NCBI RefSeq assembly: GCF_006376675.1
Contig: NZ_VEWK01000004.1
Location: 248,001-312,000, forward strand
Direction: 5' to 3'
Length of the DNA stretch: 64,000 bases
From: Brucella pecoris
Lineage (GTDB): Bacteria; Pseudomonadota; Alphaproteobacteria; Rhizobiales; Rhizobiaceae
The position numbers were made by a program, and so were the translations under genes. Positions within the stretch are counted from its first letter, which is position 1. Every line of letters begins with the position of its first letter. A model generated the notes under the pieces. It was not told where the DNA came from and did not search any database. It saw only the letters and a list, made by a program, of their open reading frames with translations. This document shows positions 30,128 through 39,172 of this stretch, in pieces.

Positions 30128-32269
30128 ATGTTCAATACCCATAAAGTGGAAATCGAATGGGGCGGTCGTCCGCTTACGCTCGAAACCGGCAAGATCGCCC
30201 GTCAGGCTGACGGTGCAGTTCTGGCAACCTATGGAGAAACCGTCGTTCTGGCGACTGTCGTTTCTGCCAAGGAACCAAAGCCGGGTCAGGATTTCTTTCC
30301 GCTGACCGTAAACTATCAGGAAAAGACCTATGCCGCCGGCAAGATCCCTGGTGGTTTCTTCAAGCGTGAAGGCCGTCCGAGCGAAAACGAAACCCTCGTT
30401 TCGCGCCTGATCGACCGTCCGATCCGCCCGCTCTTCGTCGATGGCTACAAGAACGACACACAGGTTGTTCTGACTGTCATTCAGCATGACCTTGAGAACA
30501 ATCCAGACGTTCTGTCGATGGTTGCAGCTTCTGCAGCGCTGACCATTTCCGGCGTTCCTTTCATGGGCCCGATCGGTGGCGCGCGCGTTGGCTACATCAA
30601 CGGCGAATACGTTCTGAACCCGAATATCGACGAAATGCCGGAATCGAAGCTCGACCTGGTTGTTGCCGGTACGGCTGACGCTGTTCTGATGGTTGAATCA
30701 GAAGCACAGGAACTTTCCGAAGAAGTTATGCTCGGCGCCGTTGTTTTCGGTCAGAAGGGCTTCCAGCCCGTTATCGATGCGATCATCAAGCTCGCTGAAG
30801 TTGCTGCCAAGGAACCGCGTGACTTCCAGCCGGAAGATCTGTCGGACCTCGAAGCCAAGATGCTCGCAGTTGTCGAAAACGACCTGCGCGACGCCTACAA
30901 GATCACCGAAAAGCAGGCTCGCTACGTCGCTGTTGACGCTGCAAAGGCCAAGGCGAAGGCTCATTTCTTCCCAGAGGGTGTTGAAGAGCCGGAATTCTCG
31001 GCTGAAAAATTTGCAACTGTCTTCAAGCACCTGCAGGCAAAGATTGTTCGCTGGAACATCCTCGACACCGGCAATCGTATCGATGGCCGTGATTTGTCGA
31101 CCGTTCGCGCAATCGTTTCGGAAGTCGGCCTTCTGCCACGTACACACGGCTCGGCGCTGTTTACCCGCGGTGAGACGCAGGCAATCGTTGTTGCCACGCT
31201 CGGCACCGGCGAAGACGAACAGATGATCGATTCTCTGACCGGTACGTACAAAGAATCCTTCATGCTGCATTACAACTTCCCGCCATATTCGGTCGGTGAA
31301 ACCGGTCGTATGGGTTCGCCAGGCCGTCGTGAAGTTGGTCATGGCAAGCTCGCATGGCGTGCAATCCATCCAATGCTGCCTGCTGCTGAACAGTTCCCTT
31401 ACACGATCCGCGCTGTTTCCGAGATCACGGAATCGAATGGCTCTTCGTCGATGGCAACCGTTTGCGGCACGTCGCTGGCGCTGATGGATGCAGGCGTTCC
31501 AATTACCCGTCCGGTTGCTGGTATTGCCATGGGCCTGATCAAGGAAGGCGAGCGTTACGCTGTTCTTTCTGACATTCTCGGCGACGAAGATCACCTCGGC
31601 GATATGGATTTCAAGGTAGCCGGTACCGAAAGCGGTATCACTGCCCTTCAGATGGACATCAAGATCGACGGTATTACCGAAGAGATCATGAAGGTCGCGC
31701 TGGAGCAGGCCAAGGGCGGTCGCGTTCACATCCTCGGCGAAATGAGCAAGGCTCTTTCCACGTCGCGTGAAGAACTGGGCGAATTCGCTCCACGCATCGA
31801 AGTGATGAACATCCCAACCGACAAGATCCGTGATGTTATCGGTTCGGGCGGTAAGGTTATTCGCGAAATCGTCGAGAAGACTGGCGCGAAGATCAACATC
31901 GAAGACGACGGCACGGTCAAGATCGCATCGTCGAACGGCAAGGAAATCGAAGCCGCCAAGAAGTGGATTCATTCGATCGTTGCCGAGCCGGAAGTCGGCG
32001 AAATCTACGAAGGCACGGTCGTCAAGACCGCTGACTTCGGCGCTTTCGTGAACTTCTTCGGTCCGCGTGACGGTCTGGTTCACATCTCGCAGCTCGCTTC
32101 CGACCGCGTTGCCAAAACCACCGATGTGGTCAAGGAAGGCCAGAAGGTCTGGGTCAAGCTCATGGGCTTCGACGAACGTGGCAAGGTTCGCCTGTCGATG
32201 AAGGTCGTCGATCAGGAAACTGGCAAGGAAGTCGTTGCTGAAAAGAAGGCAGAAGCAGACGCTGAATAA
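30128..32269 (+). CDS. pnp: Polynucleotide phosphorylase
   Basis: 3'-5' phosphorolytic exoribonuclease of the RNA degradosome. The 713 residues contain two RNase PH domains (about 10-235 and 310-545) joined by a helical linker, a KH domain (about 553-612, [13 protein letters not shown]) and an S1 domain (about 623-692, [15 protein letters not shown]). ATG 30128 follows ATATGAGGACAAG. Terminator downstream. Confidence 0.97.
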   Translation: MFNTHKVEIEWGGRPLTLETGKIARQADGAVLATYGETVVLATVVSAKEPKPGQDFFPLTVNYQEKTYAAGKIPGGFFKREGRPSENETLVSRLIDRPIRPLFVDGYKNDTQVVLTVIQHDLENNPDVLSMVAASAALTISGVPFMGPIGGARVGYINGEYVLNPNIDEMPESKLDLVVAGTADAVLMVESEAQELSEEVMLGAVVFGQKGFQPVIDAIIKLAEVAAKEPRDFQPEDLSDLEAKMLAVVENDLRDAYKITEKQARYVAVDAAKAKAKAHFFPEGVEEPEFSAEKFATVFKHLQAKIVRWNILDTGNRIDGRDLSTVRAIVSEVGLLPRTHGSALFTRGETQAIVVATLGTGEDEQMIDSLTGTYKESFMLHYNFPPYSVGETGRMGSPGRREVGHGKLAWRAIHPMLPAAEQFPYTIRAVSEITESNGSSSMATVCGTSLALMDAGVPITRPVAGIAMGLIKEGERYAVLSDILGDEDHLGDMDFKVAGTESGITALQMDIKIDGITEEIMKVALEQAKGGRVHILGEMSKALSTSREELGEFAPRIEVMNIPTDKIRDVIGSGGKVIREIVEKTGAKINIEDDGTVKIASSNGKEIEAAKKWIHSIVAEPEVGEIYEGTVVKTADFGAFVNFFGPRDGLVHISQLASDRVAKTTDVVKEGQKVWVKLMGFDERGKVRLSMKVVDQETGKEVVAEKKAEADAE

Positions 32270-32296
32270 GCGTTGTACTCTGTAATCAATTGAGAA

Positions 32297-32335
32297 AGAG
32301 CGCGCCCCAAGGTGTTTTTGGGGCGCGCTTTTTTG
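32297..32335 (+). terminator. pnp terminator
   Basis: AGCGCGCCCCAA (32299-32310) and TTGGGGCGCGCT (32318-32329) form a 12-bp stem, followed by TTTTTTG. Confidence 0.92.
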
Positions 32336-32370
32336 TTGCGCGTAGAACAATTGATCGGCATGGGTGAAGC

Positions 32371-33405
32371 ATGATGACACCGGCACAACAAACACTCTTT
32401 CTCCCCTTCGATCAGGGCATTCTGGACATGCCCGAAGTAGGACAATCCTTCCTCGCCTGCGGTCTTTCTGCGGATCGGCGTCTTGAGGATGAATGGAAGC
32501 AGGCGCTGACCTTCCTGCAGCCCTGGCGCCCGGACTGGCTGGCACTCAATAAGGAAGACCTCAATGTCGTTCCCAGGTTGGGCTCCAGATTGGACGAGGA
32601 GCGGCGTTTTTCCGGCGGGCTACTTCTGCTCGGAAAACATCGCGGACGCAATGAGGCGTGGTTTGCGGAGCTTCTGGCGCGTGTTGAGCCGGGCGGATGG
32701 ATTGCAGTGTCTGGCGACAAGAAGCTCGGCATCGACAGTTTCCGCAAATGGGTCGGCAATATTGCCGAGATCAGCGACCGCATGTCGAAGAACCATGCCG
32801 TGGTCTTCTGGCTGAGAAGGCCCGCCGATCTCACCGATGACTTCATCGCGGCATTGAAGCCGCTTGCGGCTGATATTGACGATGTGTTTCGCACCGAGCC
32901 CGGCATGTTCTCGCACGGTGTTATCGACAAGGGCTCGGCGCTGCTCGTGCCGCATATGGAGAAGATCGTCTTTGGCAATGTCGCCGATCTTGGCGCTGGC
33001 TGGGGCTATCTTGCTGCGCAATGCCTGAAGTTTGCGGATCGCATCAAGTCCATCGATCTTTTCGAGGCCGATTATGAGGCACTGGAGGCCGCACGCGGCA
33101 ATCTGGAGCGGTTAGGGGCATCGGTTCCTATTGGCTTCAACTGGTTCGATGTGACCAGTGAAAAAATGACGGGTATTTATGACACCGTGATCATGAATCC
33201 GCCGTTTCACGAAGGGCGCGCGGCAGACCTGTCGCTTGGGCAGACGTTTATCGCCGCCGCTGCTTCGCGGCTTAAGATCGGCGGGCGTCTGCTGATGGTC
33301 GCAAACCGTCAATTGCCTTATGAGACAACGCTGAAGGGGCTGTTCAAGAATGTAACGCTTCTCGAAGAGGCAAGCGGCTTCAAAATATTCGATGCAAAGA
33401 AATAA
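32371..33405 (+). CDS. RsmC-like class I methyltransferase
   Basis: Probable 16S rRNA guanine-N2 methyltransferase of the RsmC group. The 344 residues make two domains as in RsmC: an N-terminal methyltransferase-like domain without a clear cofactor motif (1-165) and the catalytic domain with SAM motif I VADLGAGWGYLA (about 208-219) and motif IV NPPFHEG at about 276-282. ATG ATG at 32371. Alone between pnp and the fab genes, with its own terminator. Confidence 0.82.
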   Translation: MMTPAQQTLFLPFDQGILDMPEVGQSFLACGLSADRRLEDEWKQALTFLQPWRPDWLALNKEDLNVVPRLGSRLDEERRFSGGLLLLGKHRGRNEAWFAELLARVEPGGWIAVSGDKKLGIDSFRKWVGNIAEISDRMSKNHAVVFWLRRPADLTDDFIAALKPLAADIDDVFRTEPGMFSHGVIDKGSALLVPHMEKIVFGNVADLGAGWGYLAAQCLKFADRIKSIDLFEADYEALEAARGNLERLGASVPIGFNWFDVTSEKMTGIYDTVIMNPPFHEGRAADLSLGQTFIAAAASRLKIGGRLLMVANRQLPYETTLKGLFKNVTLLEEASGFKIFDAKK

Positions 33406-33408
33406 AAC

Positions 33409-33438
33409 AAAAAAGCCGCCTCGAAAGGCGGCTTTTTT
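33409..33438. terminator. Bidirectional terminator after the methyltransferase gene
   Basis: AAAAAGCCGCC (33410-33420) and GGCGGCTTTTTT (33427-33438) with a short TCGAAA loop; A and T runs on both sides allow use from either strand, though fabI ends 215 bp away. Confidence 0.88.
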
Positions 33439-33441
33439 ACA

Positions 33442-33584
33442 GCATAATTCCTTAAACTTGAATCAGTTTAGAGCATTTCCAGCAAAAGTGCGAAGCGGTT
33501 TTGCGTCGGATAGTGCGTGAAAACAAATAGATAGAGCGGTTCCGACGATTCCGTTTAAACCGGAACCGCTCTAAGGAATTATGC
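33442..33584 (+). repeat. Nested palindromic repeat, copy 4
   Basis: An inner two-part repeat (33469-33573: TAGAGCATTTCCAGC head, linker, tail with arms GAGCGGTTCC/GGAACCGCTC) lies inside an outer palindrome with perfect 13-base arms GCATAATTCCTTA (33442-33454) and TAAGGAATTATGC (33572-33584). The arrangement looks like one repeat inserted in another. It lies downstream of fabI and of the methyltransferase gene. Confidence 0.8.
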
Positions 33585-33653
33585 AGCAGTTTTAAATTGT
33601 CAGAGCGCCGTATGCCTGGTGGGAGGACGCACGACGCTCCAATCGTGTAACGC

Positions 33654-34472
33654 TTATTCGCCGCGTTCCGCATCCGAGCTTTTCAGCTCTTCAAGCGTCG
33701 GCATGGAGACGATGTTGTAGCCGGAATCCACATAATGGACCTCACCGGTGACACCGCTCGAAAGATCGGACAGCAAATAGAGTGCCGATTTGCCCACATC
33801 GTCGATATCGACCGTGCGGCGCAGCGGCGAGTTACGACGCTGATAGCTGAAGATCGCGCGGGCGTCGCCGATGCCGGCACCGGCCAGTGTTCGCACCGGC
33901 CCTGCCGAGATCGCATTGACGCGGATGCCCTGCGGGCCGTAATCGGCAGCAAGATAACGAACCATGGCTTCAAGCGCGGCCTTGGCAACGCCCATGACGT
34001 TGTAGTTCGGAATCGTACGGGTTGAACCGCCATAGGTCAGCGTCAGGATCGAACCGCCGTCCTTCATGAGCTTTTCGGCGCGCTGTGCCATTTCCGTGAA
34101 GGAGTAGGCGGAAATCACCATGGTGCGGCTGAAATTTTCGCGCGTGGTGACGTCTGCGTAGCGACCCTTCAGTTCGGTCTTGTCGGAAAAGCCGATGGCG
34201 TGAACGACGAAATCGAGCTTGCCCCACTTCTTTTCGATTTCGGCAAAGACCGCATCGACCGAATCGATATTTTCAACATCGCAAGGCAGTACGAAATCAG
34301 AGCCGACCTGCTCGGCCAGCGGCTTTACGCGCTTGCCGAGCGCATCGCCCTGATAGGTAAAGGCCAGTTCAGCGCCCTGTGCTGCGAGTTGTTTTGAAAT
34401 TCCCCAAGCGAGTGAGTGATTATTCGCGACCCCCATGATGAGGCCGCGTTTGCCTTTCATCAAACCTTCCAT
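33654..34472 (-). CDS. fabI: FabI, enoyl-ACP reductase
   Basis: NADH-dependent reductase of the last step of each fatty acid elongation cycle. The 272 residues show the FabI cofactor motif GVANNHSLAWGI near the N-terminus and the catalytic Tyr-X6-Lys in YNVMGVAKAALE. ATG 34472 (MEGLMKGKRGLIMG) follows GAGGGAAAT; the frame is open further upstream into fabB. It is the third gene of fabA-fabB-fabI. Confidence 0.95.
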   Translation of the reverse strand: MEGLMKGKRGLIMGVANNHSLAWGISKQLAAQGAELAFTYQGDALGKRVKPLAEQVGSDFVLPCDVENIDSVDAVFAEIEKKWGKLDFVVHAIGFSDKTELKGRYADVTTRENFSRTMVISAYSFTEMAQRAEKLMKDGGSILTLTYGGSTRTIPNYNVMGVAKAALEAMVRYLAADYGPQGIRVNAISAGPVRTLAGAGIGDARAIFSYQRRNSPLRRTVDIDDVGKSALYLLSDLSSGVTGEVHYVDSGYNIVSMPTLEELKSSDAERGE

Positions 34473-34485
34473 ATTTCCCTCTCCC

Positions 34486-35709
34486 TCAGCCCTGGTAGCG
34501 CTGGAAAACCAGCGTCGCATTGGTGCCGCCAAATCCGAAGGAGTTGGAGAGCACGGTGTTGAGCTGAGCGTTGTCAATGCGCTTGCGAACGATAGGCATG
34601 TCCGCGAAGGCAGGGTCCAGTTCTTCGATATGTGCGCTTTCGCAAATGAAATTGTTGTGCATCATCAAAAGCGAATAGATCGCTTCCTGCACGCCGGTTG
34701 CACCCAGCGAGTGGCCGGTCAGCGATTTCGTTGCAGCAATCGGCGGGCAGGCATCGCCCGAGCCGAAGACCTGGCGGATCGCTTCGATTTCCGGCGCATC
34801 GCCCGCAGGCGTCGAGGTTGCATGCGGGTTGATGTAGTCGATCTTGCCCTTGACGGTCGAAAGCGCCATTTTCATGCAGCGGATCGCGCCTTCACCAGAC
34901 GGAGCCACCATGTCGTAACCGTCAGATGTCGCGCCATAGCCGACGATTTCACCGTAAATCTTGGCGCCGCGGGCCAGTGCGGTTTCGAGGTCTTCCAGTA
35001 CCAGGACACCGGCGCCGCCTGCGATCACGAAGCCGTCGCGATTCTTGTCATAAGCGCGTGATGCGGTGGATGGCGTATCGTTATACTTGCTCGACATGGC
35101 GCCCATGGCGTCGAACAGAACCGAAAGCGTCCAGTCGAGATCTTCGCAGCCGCCTGCGAACATGCGGTCCTGCTTGCCATACTGGATCATTTCGAACGCG
35201 TTGCCGATGCAATGATTGGACGTCGCGCAGGCCGAAGAGATCGAATAGTTGATGCCCTTGATCTTGAAGAAGGTTGCCAGCGTCGCGGAAGCGGTCGAGC
35301 TCATGGCTTTCGGCACGGCGAACGGGCCGACGCGCTTCGGGCCTTTTTCGCGGGTGATGTCGGCAGAATCGACAATCGTGCGGGTCGAAGGACCGCCGGA
35401 ACCCATGATAATGCCGGTGCGGTCGTTGGATATTTCCTCTTCGGAAAGTCCAGCATCCGCAATGGCCTGATCCATGGCGACGTGGTTCCAGGCCGTGCCA
35501 CGGCCATGAAAACGCATCGCACGCCGGTCGACCAGCGCTTCGACGTCGATATTCGGGGCACCGTGCACCTGGCAACGGAAACCGAGCTCGGCATATTCCT
35601 CAGCGCGGGAGATGCCGGACTTTGCTTCACGCAGCGAAGCAGTGACCTCTTCGGTGTTGTTACCAATCGAGGATACGATCCCCATACCCGTTACGACCAC
35701 ACGCCGCAT
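34486..35709 (-). CDS. fabB: FabB, beta-ketoacyl-ACP synthase I
   Basis: Condensing enzyme needed to elongate unsaturated acyl chains. The 407 residues carry the catalytic triad Cys161 ([11 protein letters not shown]), His296 (NPHATSTP) and His333 (TGHSLGATG) at the KAS I spacing. It lies 13 bp upstream of fabI and 163 bp downstream of fabA. ATG 35709 follows AAAGGAGAAC. Confidence 0.95.
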   Translation of the reverse strand: MRRVVVTGMGIVSSIGNNTEEVTASLREAKSGISRAEEYAELGFRCQVHGAPNIDVEALVDRRAMRFHGRGTAWNHVAMDQAIADAGLSEEEISNDRTGIIMGSGGPSTRTIVDSADITREKGPKRVGPFAVPKAMSSTASATLATFFKIKGINYSISSACATSNHCIGNAFEMIQYGKQDRMFAGGCEDLDWTLSVLFDAMGAMSSKYNDTPSTASRAYDKNRDGFVIAGGAGVLVLEDLETALARGAKIYGEIVGYGATSDGYDMVAPSGEGAIRCMKMALSTVKGKIDYINPHATSTPAGDAPEIEAIRQVFGSGDACPPIAATKSLTGHSLGATGVQEAIYSLLMMHNNFICESAHIEELDPAFADMPIVRKRIDNAQLNTVLSNSFGFGGTNATLVFQRYQG

Positions 35710-35872
35710 CGCGTTCTCCTTTACACCTGATCCGTGAGCGACGTGTCCGTCATACGGACTGCCGCCTGTTCGCGGTTACATAGGTGCGATCTTCGCATGT
35801 TTTGAGCGCGGCCGCATGAAAACTGTTCACTTTTTTGCAGTCGCGCTCGTGGATGATGGTGATTGAGGCGCC

Positions 35873-36391
35873 TTATTGGCCCTCGTTGTCCTTCGACAGG
35901 CCGACGCGCAGATCGGTCGCCCGGTAGATGGTTTCGCCATCGGCTTTCAGCCAGCCGTCAGCCGTGCCGAGCACGAGGCGGCCGCGCATGACACGCTTGA
36001 AGTCGATGCCGTATTCGAGAAGCTTGGTATGCGGACGCACCATGCCCTTGAACTTGACTTCACCGGTGGACAGAGCCATGCCGCGGCCCGGCTCGCCGAG
36101 CCAGCCGAGGAAGAAACCGGTCAACTGCCACATGCCGTCGAGGCCGAGGCAGCCCGGCATGATCGGATTGCCCATGAAGTGGCACGGGAAATACCAGTCG
36201 TCGGGGCGCACGTCATACTCGGCACGGATATAGCCCTTGTCGAACTCGCCGCCAGTTTCGGAAATATCGGTGATGCGATGGACCATCAGCATCGGAGGCA
36301 GGGGAAGCTGAGCATTGCCGGGGCCGAACATCTCGCCGCGTGCACAGGCCAGGAGTTCTTCATACCCGTAGCTTGATTTCTGTTCTGCCAT
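35873..36391 (-). CDS. fabA: FabA, 3-hydroxydecanoyl-ACP dehydratase/isomerase
   Basis: Introduces the cis double bond in anaerobic-type unsaturated fatty acid synthesis by dehydrating and isomerising the C10 intermediate. The 172 residues contain catalytic His71 ([14 protein letters not shown]) and Asp85 (CLGLDGMW), one position from the E. coli residues. ATG 36391 follows GGGAGG; the frame extends seven codons upstream. fabA diverges from irr; a 265-bp region separates them. Confidence 0.96.
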   Translation of the reverse strand: MAEQKSSYGYEELLACARGEMFGPGNAQLPLPPMLMVHRITDISETGGEFDKGYIRAEYDVRPDDWYFPCHFMGNPIMPGCLGLDGMWQLTGFFLGWLGEPGRGMALSTGEVKFKGMVRPHTKLLEYGIDFKRVMRGRLVLGTADGWLKADGETIYRATDLRVGLSKDNEGQ

Positions 36392-36547
36392 TACGCCTCC
36401 CTTGAGGTTCATTCTGTATCGACCGGCAATCCGGCCAGATTGTAGGTTTCACCGGAACATCCCTACCACAGACTGTTTCCGGCAGTAAAATCATGCAATG
36501 GGTTTATTCGGGGGGTTATCCGAAAAAGCGGGCAATTCCCAAAGCTA

Positions 36548-36576
36548 TTGATAGTTATTTCGCAACGGCATATATC
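36548..36576 (+). promoter_or_regulatory. irr promoter
   Basis: TTGATA (36548-36553) and TATATC (36571-36576), 17-bp spacing, about 80 bp before the irr ATG. I found no iron-control element (TTTAGAA-type inverted repeat) in the fabA-irr region. Confidence 0.65.
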
Positions 36577-36656
36577 AATGTCAGTATGCAATGGGCAACA
36601 GCCCGTTTGACGATTGATGATTTTGCTACAAGCTTGTGACGGAACCAACGGTGAAT

Positions 36657-37094
36657 ATGCAATCTTCACATACCCACTCGACGGTCTCGATGGAAGAGCG
36701 GCTCCGCCATGCGGGCTTGCGCCCGACGCGTCAGCGCGTTGCGCTTGCGAACCTGATCTTTGCCCGGGGCGATCGCCATCTGGCTGCCGAAGACCTCCAC
36801 GAAGAGGCCGTGATGGCTGACGTGCCGGTGTCTCTGGCGACAGTTTACAACACGCTGCACCAGTTCACGGAAGCCGGTATGCTGCGTATTATCGCGGTTG
36901 AGGGCTCGAAAACTTATTTCGATACCAATATCTCGGATCACCAGCATTTCTTCCTCGAAGGCGAAAATGTCGTGTTCGATATTCCGCATGGCGAGCGTGG
37001 GCAGCCGACGGTTGCCAACATGCCGGAAGCACCACAGGGCATGGAAATCGTCAATGTGGATATTATCGTTCGCCTGCGCCGCAAGGGCCAGTAA
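36657..37094 (+). CDS. irr: Irr, iron response regulator (Fur family)
   Basis: Heme-responsive repressor/activator of iron metabolism in Rhizobiales and Rhodobacterales. The 145 residues show the Fur fold with winged helix (about 15-85, RQRVALANLIF, VSLATVYNTLHQF) and the Irr HXH heme site DHQHFF (His95, His97). The N-terminal GCPWHE heme motif of Bradyrhizobium Irr is absent, as in Brucella and Rhizobium. ATG 36657 is chosen; GTG 36636, seven codons upstream, is possible. Confidence 0.9.
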   Translation: MQSSHTHSTVSMEERLRHAGLRPTRQRVALANLIFARGDRHLAAEDLHEEAVMADVPVSLATVYNTLHQFTEAGMLRIIAVEGSKTYFDTNISDHQHFFLEGENVVFDIPHGERGQPTVANMPEAPQGMEIVNVDIIVRLRRKGQ

Positions 37095-37123
37095 CGAACG
37101 ACACCGCGCACCGGATTGAAAAG

Positions 37124-37149
37124 AAAGCGGCTACAGCCGCTTTTTTTGT
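37124..37149 (+). terminator. irr terminator
   Basis: AAAGCGGC (37124-37131) and GCCGCTTT (37136-37143) with a TACA loop, followed by a run of T to 37147. Confidence 0.9.
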
Positions 37150-37247
37150 TGCGTATTGGATTGCGTGAGGCTGAAAAGGGAGAAAGTTCTGCGGTCCAGG
37201 CTGAATCGCCTCCCAAGTTTCAGCCGGGCACATTCCAAGGAGATATC

Positions 37248-38027
37248 ATGCGTAAGCTATTCATCGCCGCGACCGTTCTCGCCGTTTTTACTGCCGGCAG
37301 CGCCTTTGCAAAAACAGTCCGGGTCGCAGTTACCCCTGGTCCGCACGCCCAGATCATGGAAAAAGTGAAGGAAGTTGCTGAAAAGAACGGCCTTGAAATC
37401 GATATTCAGGAATTTTCCGACTATGTCATCCCGAACATGGCGCTCGCGGATGGCGCGCTGGAAGCCAATTCTTTCCAGCACAAGCCGTATCTCGACAATC
37501 AGGTCGCCGATCGCGGCTTCGACATTGTGAGCGTTGCCGAAACCGTCAACTTTCCAATGGGCTTGTATTCGAAGAAGCTGAAAAATATTTCGGAGCTGGC
37601 TGACGGCGCGACGATTGCGATCCCGAACGATCCGACCAATGGCGGTCGTGCTCTGCTCGTTCTTGCTGAAAACGGCATCATCAAGCTCGATCCTGCCAAG
37701 GGATTGAAGGTCAGCGCCCTCGACATCATCGAGAATTCGAAGAACCTCAAATTCGTTGAACTCGATGCTGCGCAGCTTCCGCGTTCGATGGAGGATGTCG
37801 ATGCCGCCGTCATCAACACCAATTATGCCATGGAAGCAGGACTGAACCCGGCGACCGATCCACTGGTGCGGGAAGGCGAGAAAGCGCCTTACGTCAATAT
37901 TCTCGTCGTTCGCACCGCCGACAAGGATGCCGATTGGGTGAAAACCCTGATCTCCTCCTATCACAGCGATGAAGTGAAGGATTTCATCGCCACGACGTTC
38001 AAGGGATCGGTGATCCCTGCCTGGTAA
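37248..38027 (+). CDS. NlpA/MetQ-family ABC transporter binding protein
   Basis: Periplasmic substrate-binding protein of the NlpA (MetQ) family, which binds methionine or related compounds. The 259 residues begin with a Sec signal peptide (MRKLFIAATVLAVFTAGSAFA, cleavage near 21) that lacks a lipobox, so the protein is probably soluble. The family core is clear (VAVTPGPHAQIMEKV, SFQHKPYLD, NDPTNGGRALLVL, AAVINTNYA). ATG 37248 follows AAGGAGATATC. No metN or metI lies beside it in the window, so its transporter partners must be elsewhere; the ligand is unknown. Confidence 0.88.
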   Translation: MRKLFIAATVLAVFTAGSAFAKTVRVAVTPGPHAQIMEKVKEVAEKNGLEIDIQEFSDYVIPNMALADGALEANSFQHKPYLDNQVADRGFDIVSVAETVNFPMGLYSKKLKNISELADGATIAIPNDPTNGGRALLVLAENGIIKLDPAKGLKVSALDIIENSKNLKFVELDAAQLPRSMEDVDAAVINTNYAMEAGLNPATDPLVREGEKAPYVNILVVRTADKDADWVKTLISSYHSDEVKDFIATTFKGSVIPAW

Positions 38028-38037
38028 AATAACTGCA

Positions 38038-38073
38038 GGCTCCGGATTTTATCCGTAGAGGCCGGAGCCATTT
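38038..38073. terminator. Bidirectional terminator between convergent genes
   Basis: GGCTCCGG (38038-38045) and CCGGAGCC (38062-38069) form a perfect stem with a 16-base loop, followed by ATTTATT on the plus strand. It lies 11 bp after the binding-protein gene and before the stop of the SH3 gene. Confidence 0.7.
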
Positions 38074-38078
38074 ATTCG

Positions 38079-38651
38079 TCAGTCGAAAACCTCACCCGGG
38101 TAAACACCCCAGAGATCAGACTGCTTGATCCAGCCTCGGACGCCGCCCATATCCAACCGGCACCATTGGCCGGTGCACTCACGCACCGTGCCGACTACCC
38201 CCGGCTCAATCTCGGCGGCAAGTCCCGATGTGTCGCTGGCGTCGCGACGCATATTGATCATCGCCCCTTGATCGTTCTTGAGCCAGGGCGCAGTGATGGC
38301 GGTTCGCTTGCCGGAAAGAAGCGACTGATAGACCCAGCCTTCCGTGCCGTCCGCATCGCGGATACGACGCCAGTTATCATATTCCTGGATGATCTCGACC
38401 GGCAGTCCTGCCTTCATGAAGAGCCATGAAACCGCATAATCACGTCCCGGTCCGATGCGCAGATTGACGCGCGCGGGTTTAAGGCTGACGAAACGCGGCA
38501 CGGGAAGCCCGCTTGCGCCGACAGTGGTGCCTGCAGGCTCTACAGCCTGTGCGGCATGTCTGTTCGAAGCGCCAAGCGGCGCCAGAATGAGAAAAAATGC
38601 CAGAAAGCCAAGTGTGGCTATCAAAAAGCGTTGCGAAAGTACTCTGTACAA
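38079..38651 (-). CDS. Exported SH3-domain protein
   Basis: A signal-peptide-like or membrane-anchor segment near the N-terminus (LSQRFLIATLGFLAFFLILAP) is followed by two bacterial SH3 domains (about 55-115, VNLRIGPGRDYAVSWLF; and 125-185, AMINMRRDASDTSGLAAEIE). Such proteins bind peptidoglycan or assist envelope enzymes; the role here is unknown. The TTG at 38651 follows GAGAGG at seven bases and is chosen over ATG 38756, which lacks a binding site; the ATG start would add 35 residues. Confidence 0.75.
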   Translation of the reverse strand: MYRVLSQRFLIATLGFLAFFLILAPLGASNRHAAQAVEPAGTTVGASGLPVPRFVSLKPARVNLRIGPGRDYAVSWLFMKAGLPVEIIQEYDNWRRIRDADGTEGWVYQSLLSGKRTAITAPWLKNDQGAMINMRRDASDTSGLAAEIEPGVVGTVRECTGQWCRLDMGGVRGWIKQSDLWGVYPGEVFD

Positions 38652-39089
38652 ACTGCGACCTCTCGCCGTCCTGTCACGACAGAACGGTAGTAGCTTCGGC
38701 AGTTTAAGGGGGCTGCGAGGCGACGTTGCCGTCCTGTTTCCAGATCGTTCATCCATCTGTGTGCAACAGATCGAAATGCGACCTAATTGTTTGATTTTAA
38801 ATGCATCTTTTCAGAAAAACATTGTTGATTTTCCAAGAGGCACCTGAAGATTCCGGTTTTTCTTTGTCTTTACCGCTTCGCCTTGATAGAGATGTTCAGC
38901 CGAAGCAATATCCCATATTGCACCGCCTTGGTTAAGGAGGTCTCAACATGAAGCTTCGGTTAACGCATTTCCCGGAAAAGTGGGAGTCGGTTTTCCGCCG
39001 GAAATGTGCAGGAAATTTCTTGGAGCGCAACCGATCAGTTGGTTACAATACGGGCTGTTCCAGGGGCTTTGCTCAACGATGGGGTGGAG
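38652..39089 (+). other. 438-bp region upstream of the hydroxyacid dehydrogenase
   Basis: Contains the possible N-terminal extension of the SH3 gene (to 38756), an AT-rich stretch (38770-38850), a strong ribosome-binding site with a small open frame at 38948, and a repeat head module. I see no other gene. Confidence 0.5.
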
Positions 39090-39172
39090 ATGTCGAACAA
39101 GAAGAAACCGCTGGTCGTTCTTACGCGAAAATTGCCGGACCCAGTGGAAACCCGGATGCGGGAACTGTTTGA
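38948..39172 (+). other. Small open frame with a strong ribosome-binding site, origin uncertain
   Basis: TAAGGAGG (38933-38940), an ideal Shine-Dalgarno sequence, is seven bases before an ATG that opens a 74-codon frame. Its first codons come largely from a repeat head module (38964-39009), and its end overlaps the dehydrogenase start (39090) in another frame. The peptide resembles nothing I know. It may be a small gene truncated by repeat insertion, or a leader ORF. Confidence 0.3.
38964..39009 (+). repeat. Palindromic repeat, copy 5 (head module only)
   Basis: GCATTTCCCGGAAAAGTGGG to CGGAAATGTGC, the head module without linker and tail. It lies 80 bp upstream of the dehydrogenase gene and inside the small frame at 38948. 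Confidence 0.7.

Noticed and set aside
30698..32545. A 615-codon minus-strand frame opposite pnp
   Set aside because: Shadow of pnp; no family resemblance and no ribosome-binding site.
36392..36656. Irr or Fur box between fabA and irr
   Set aside because: No TTTAGAA-type inverted repeat or 19-bp Fur-like palindrome was found; only a promoter is supported.
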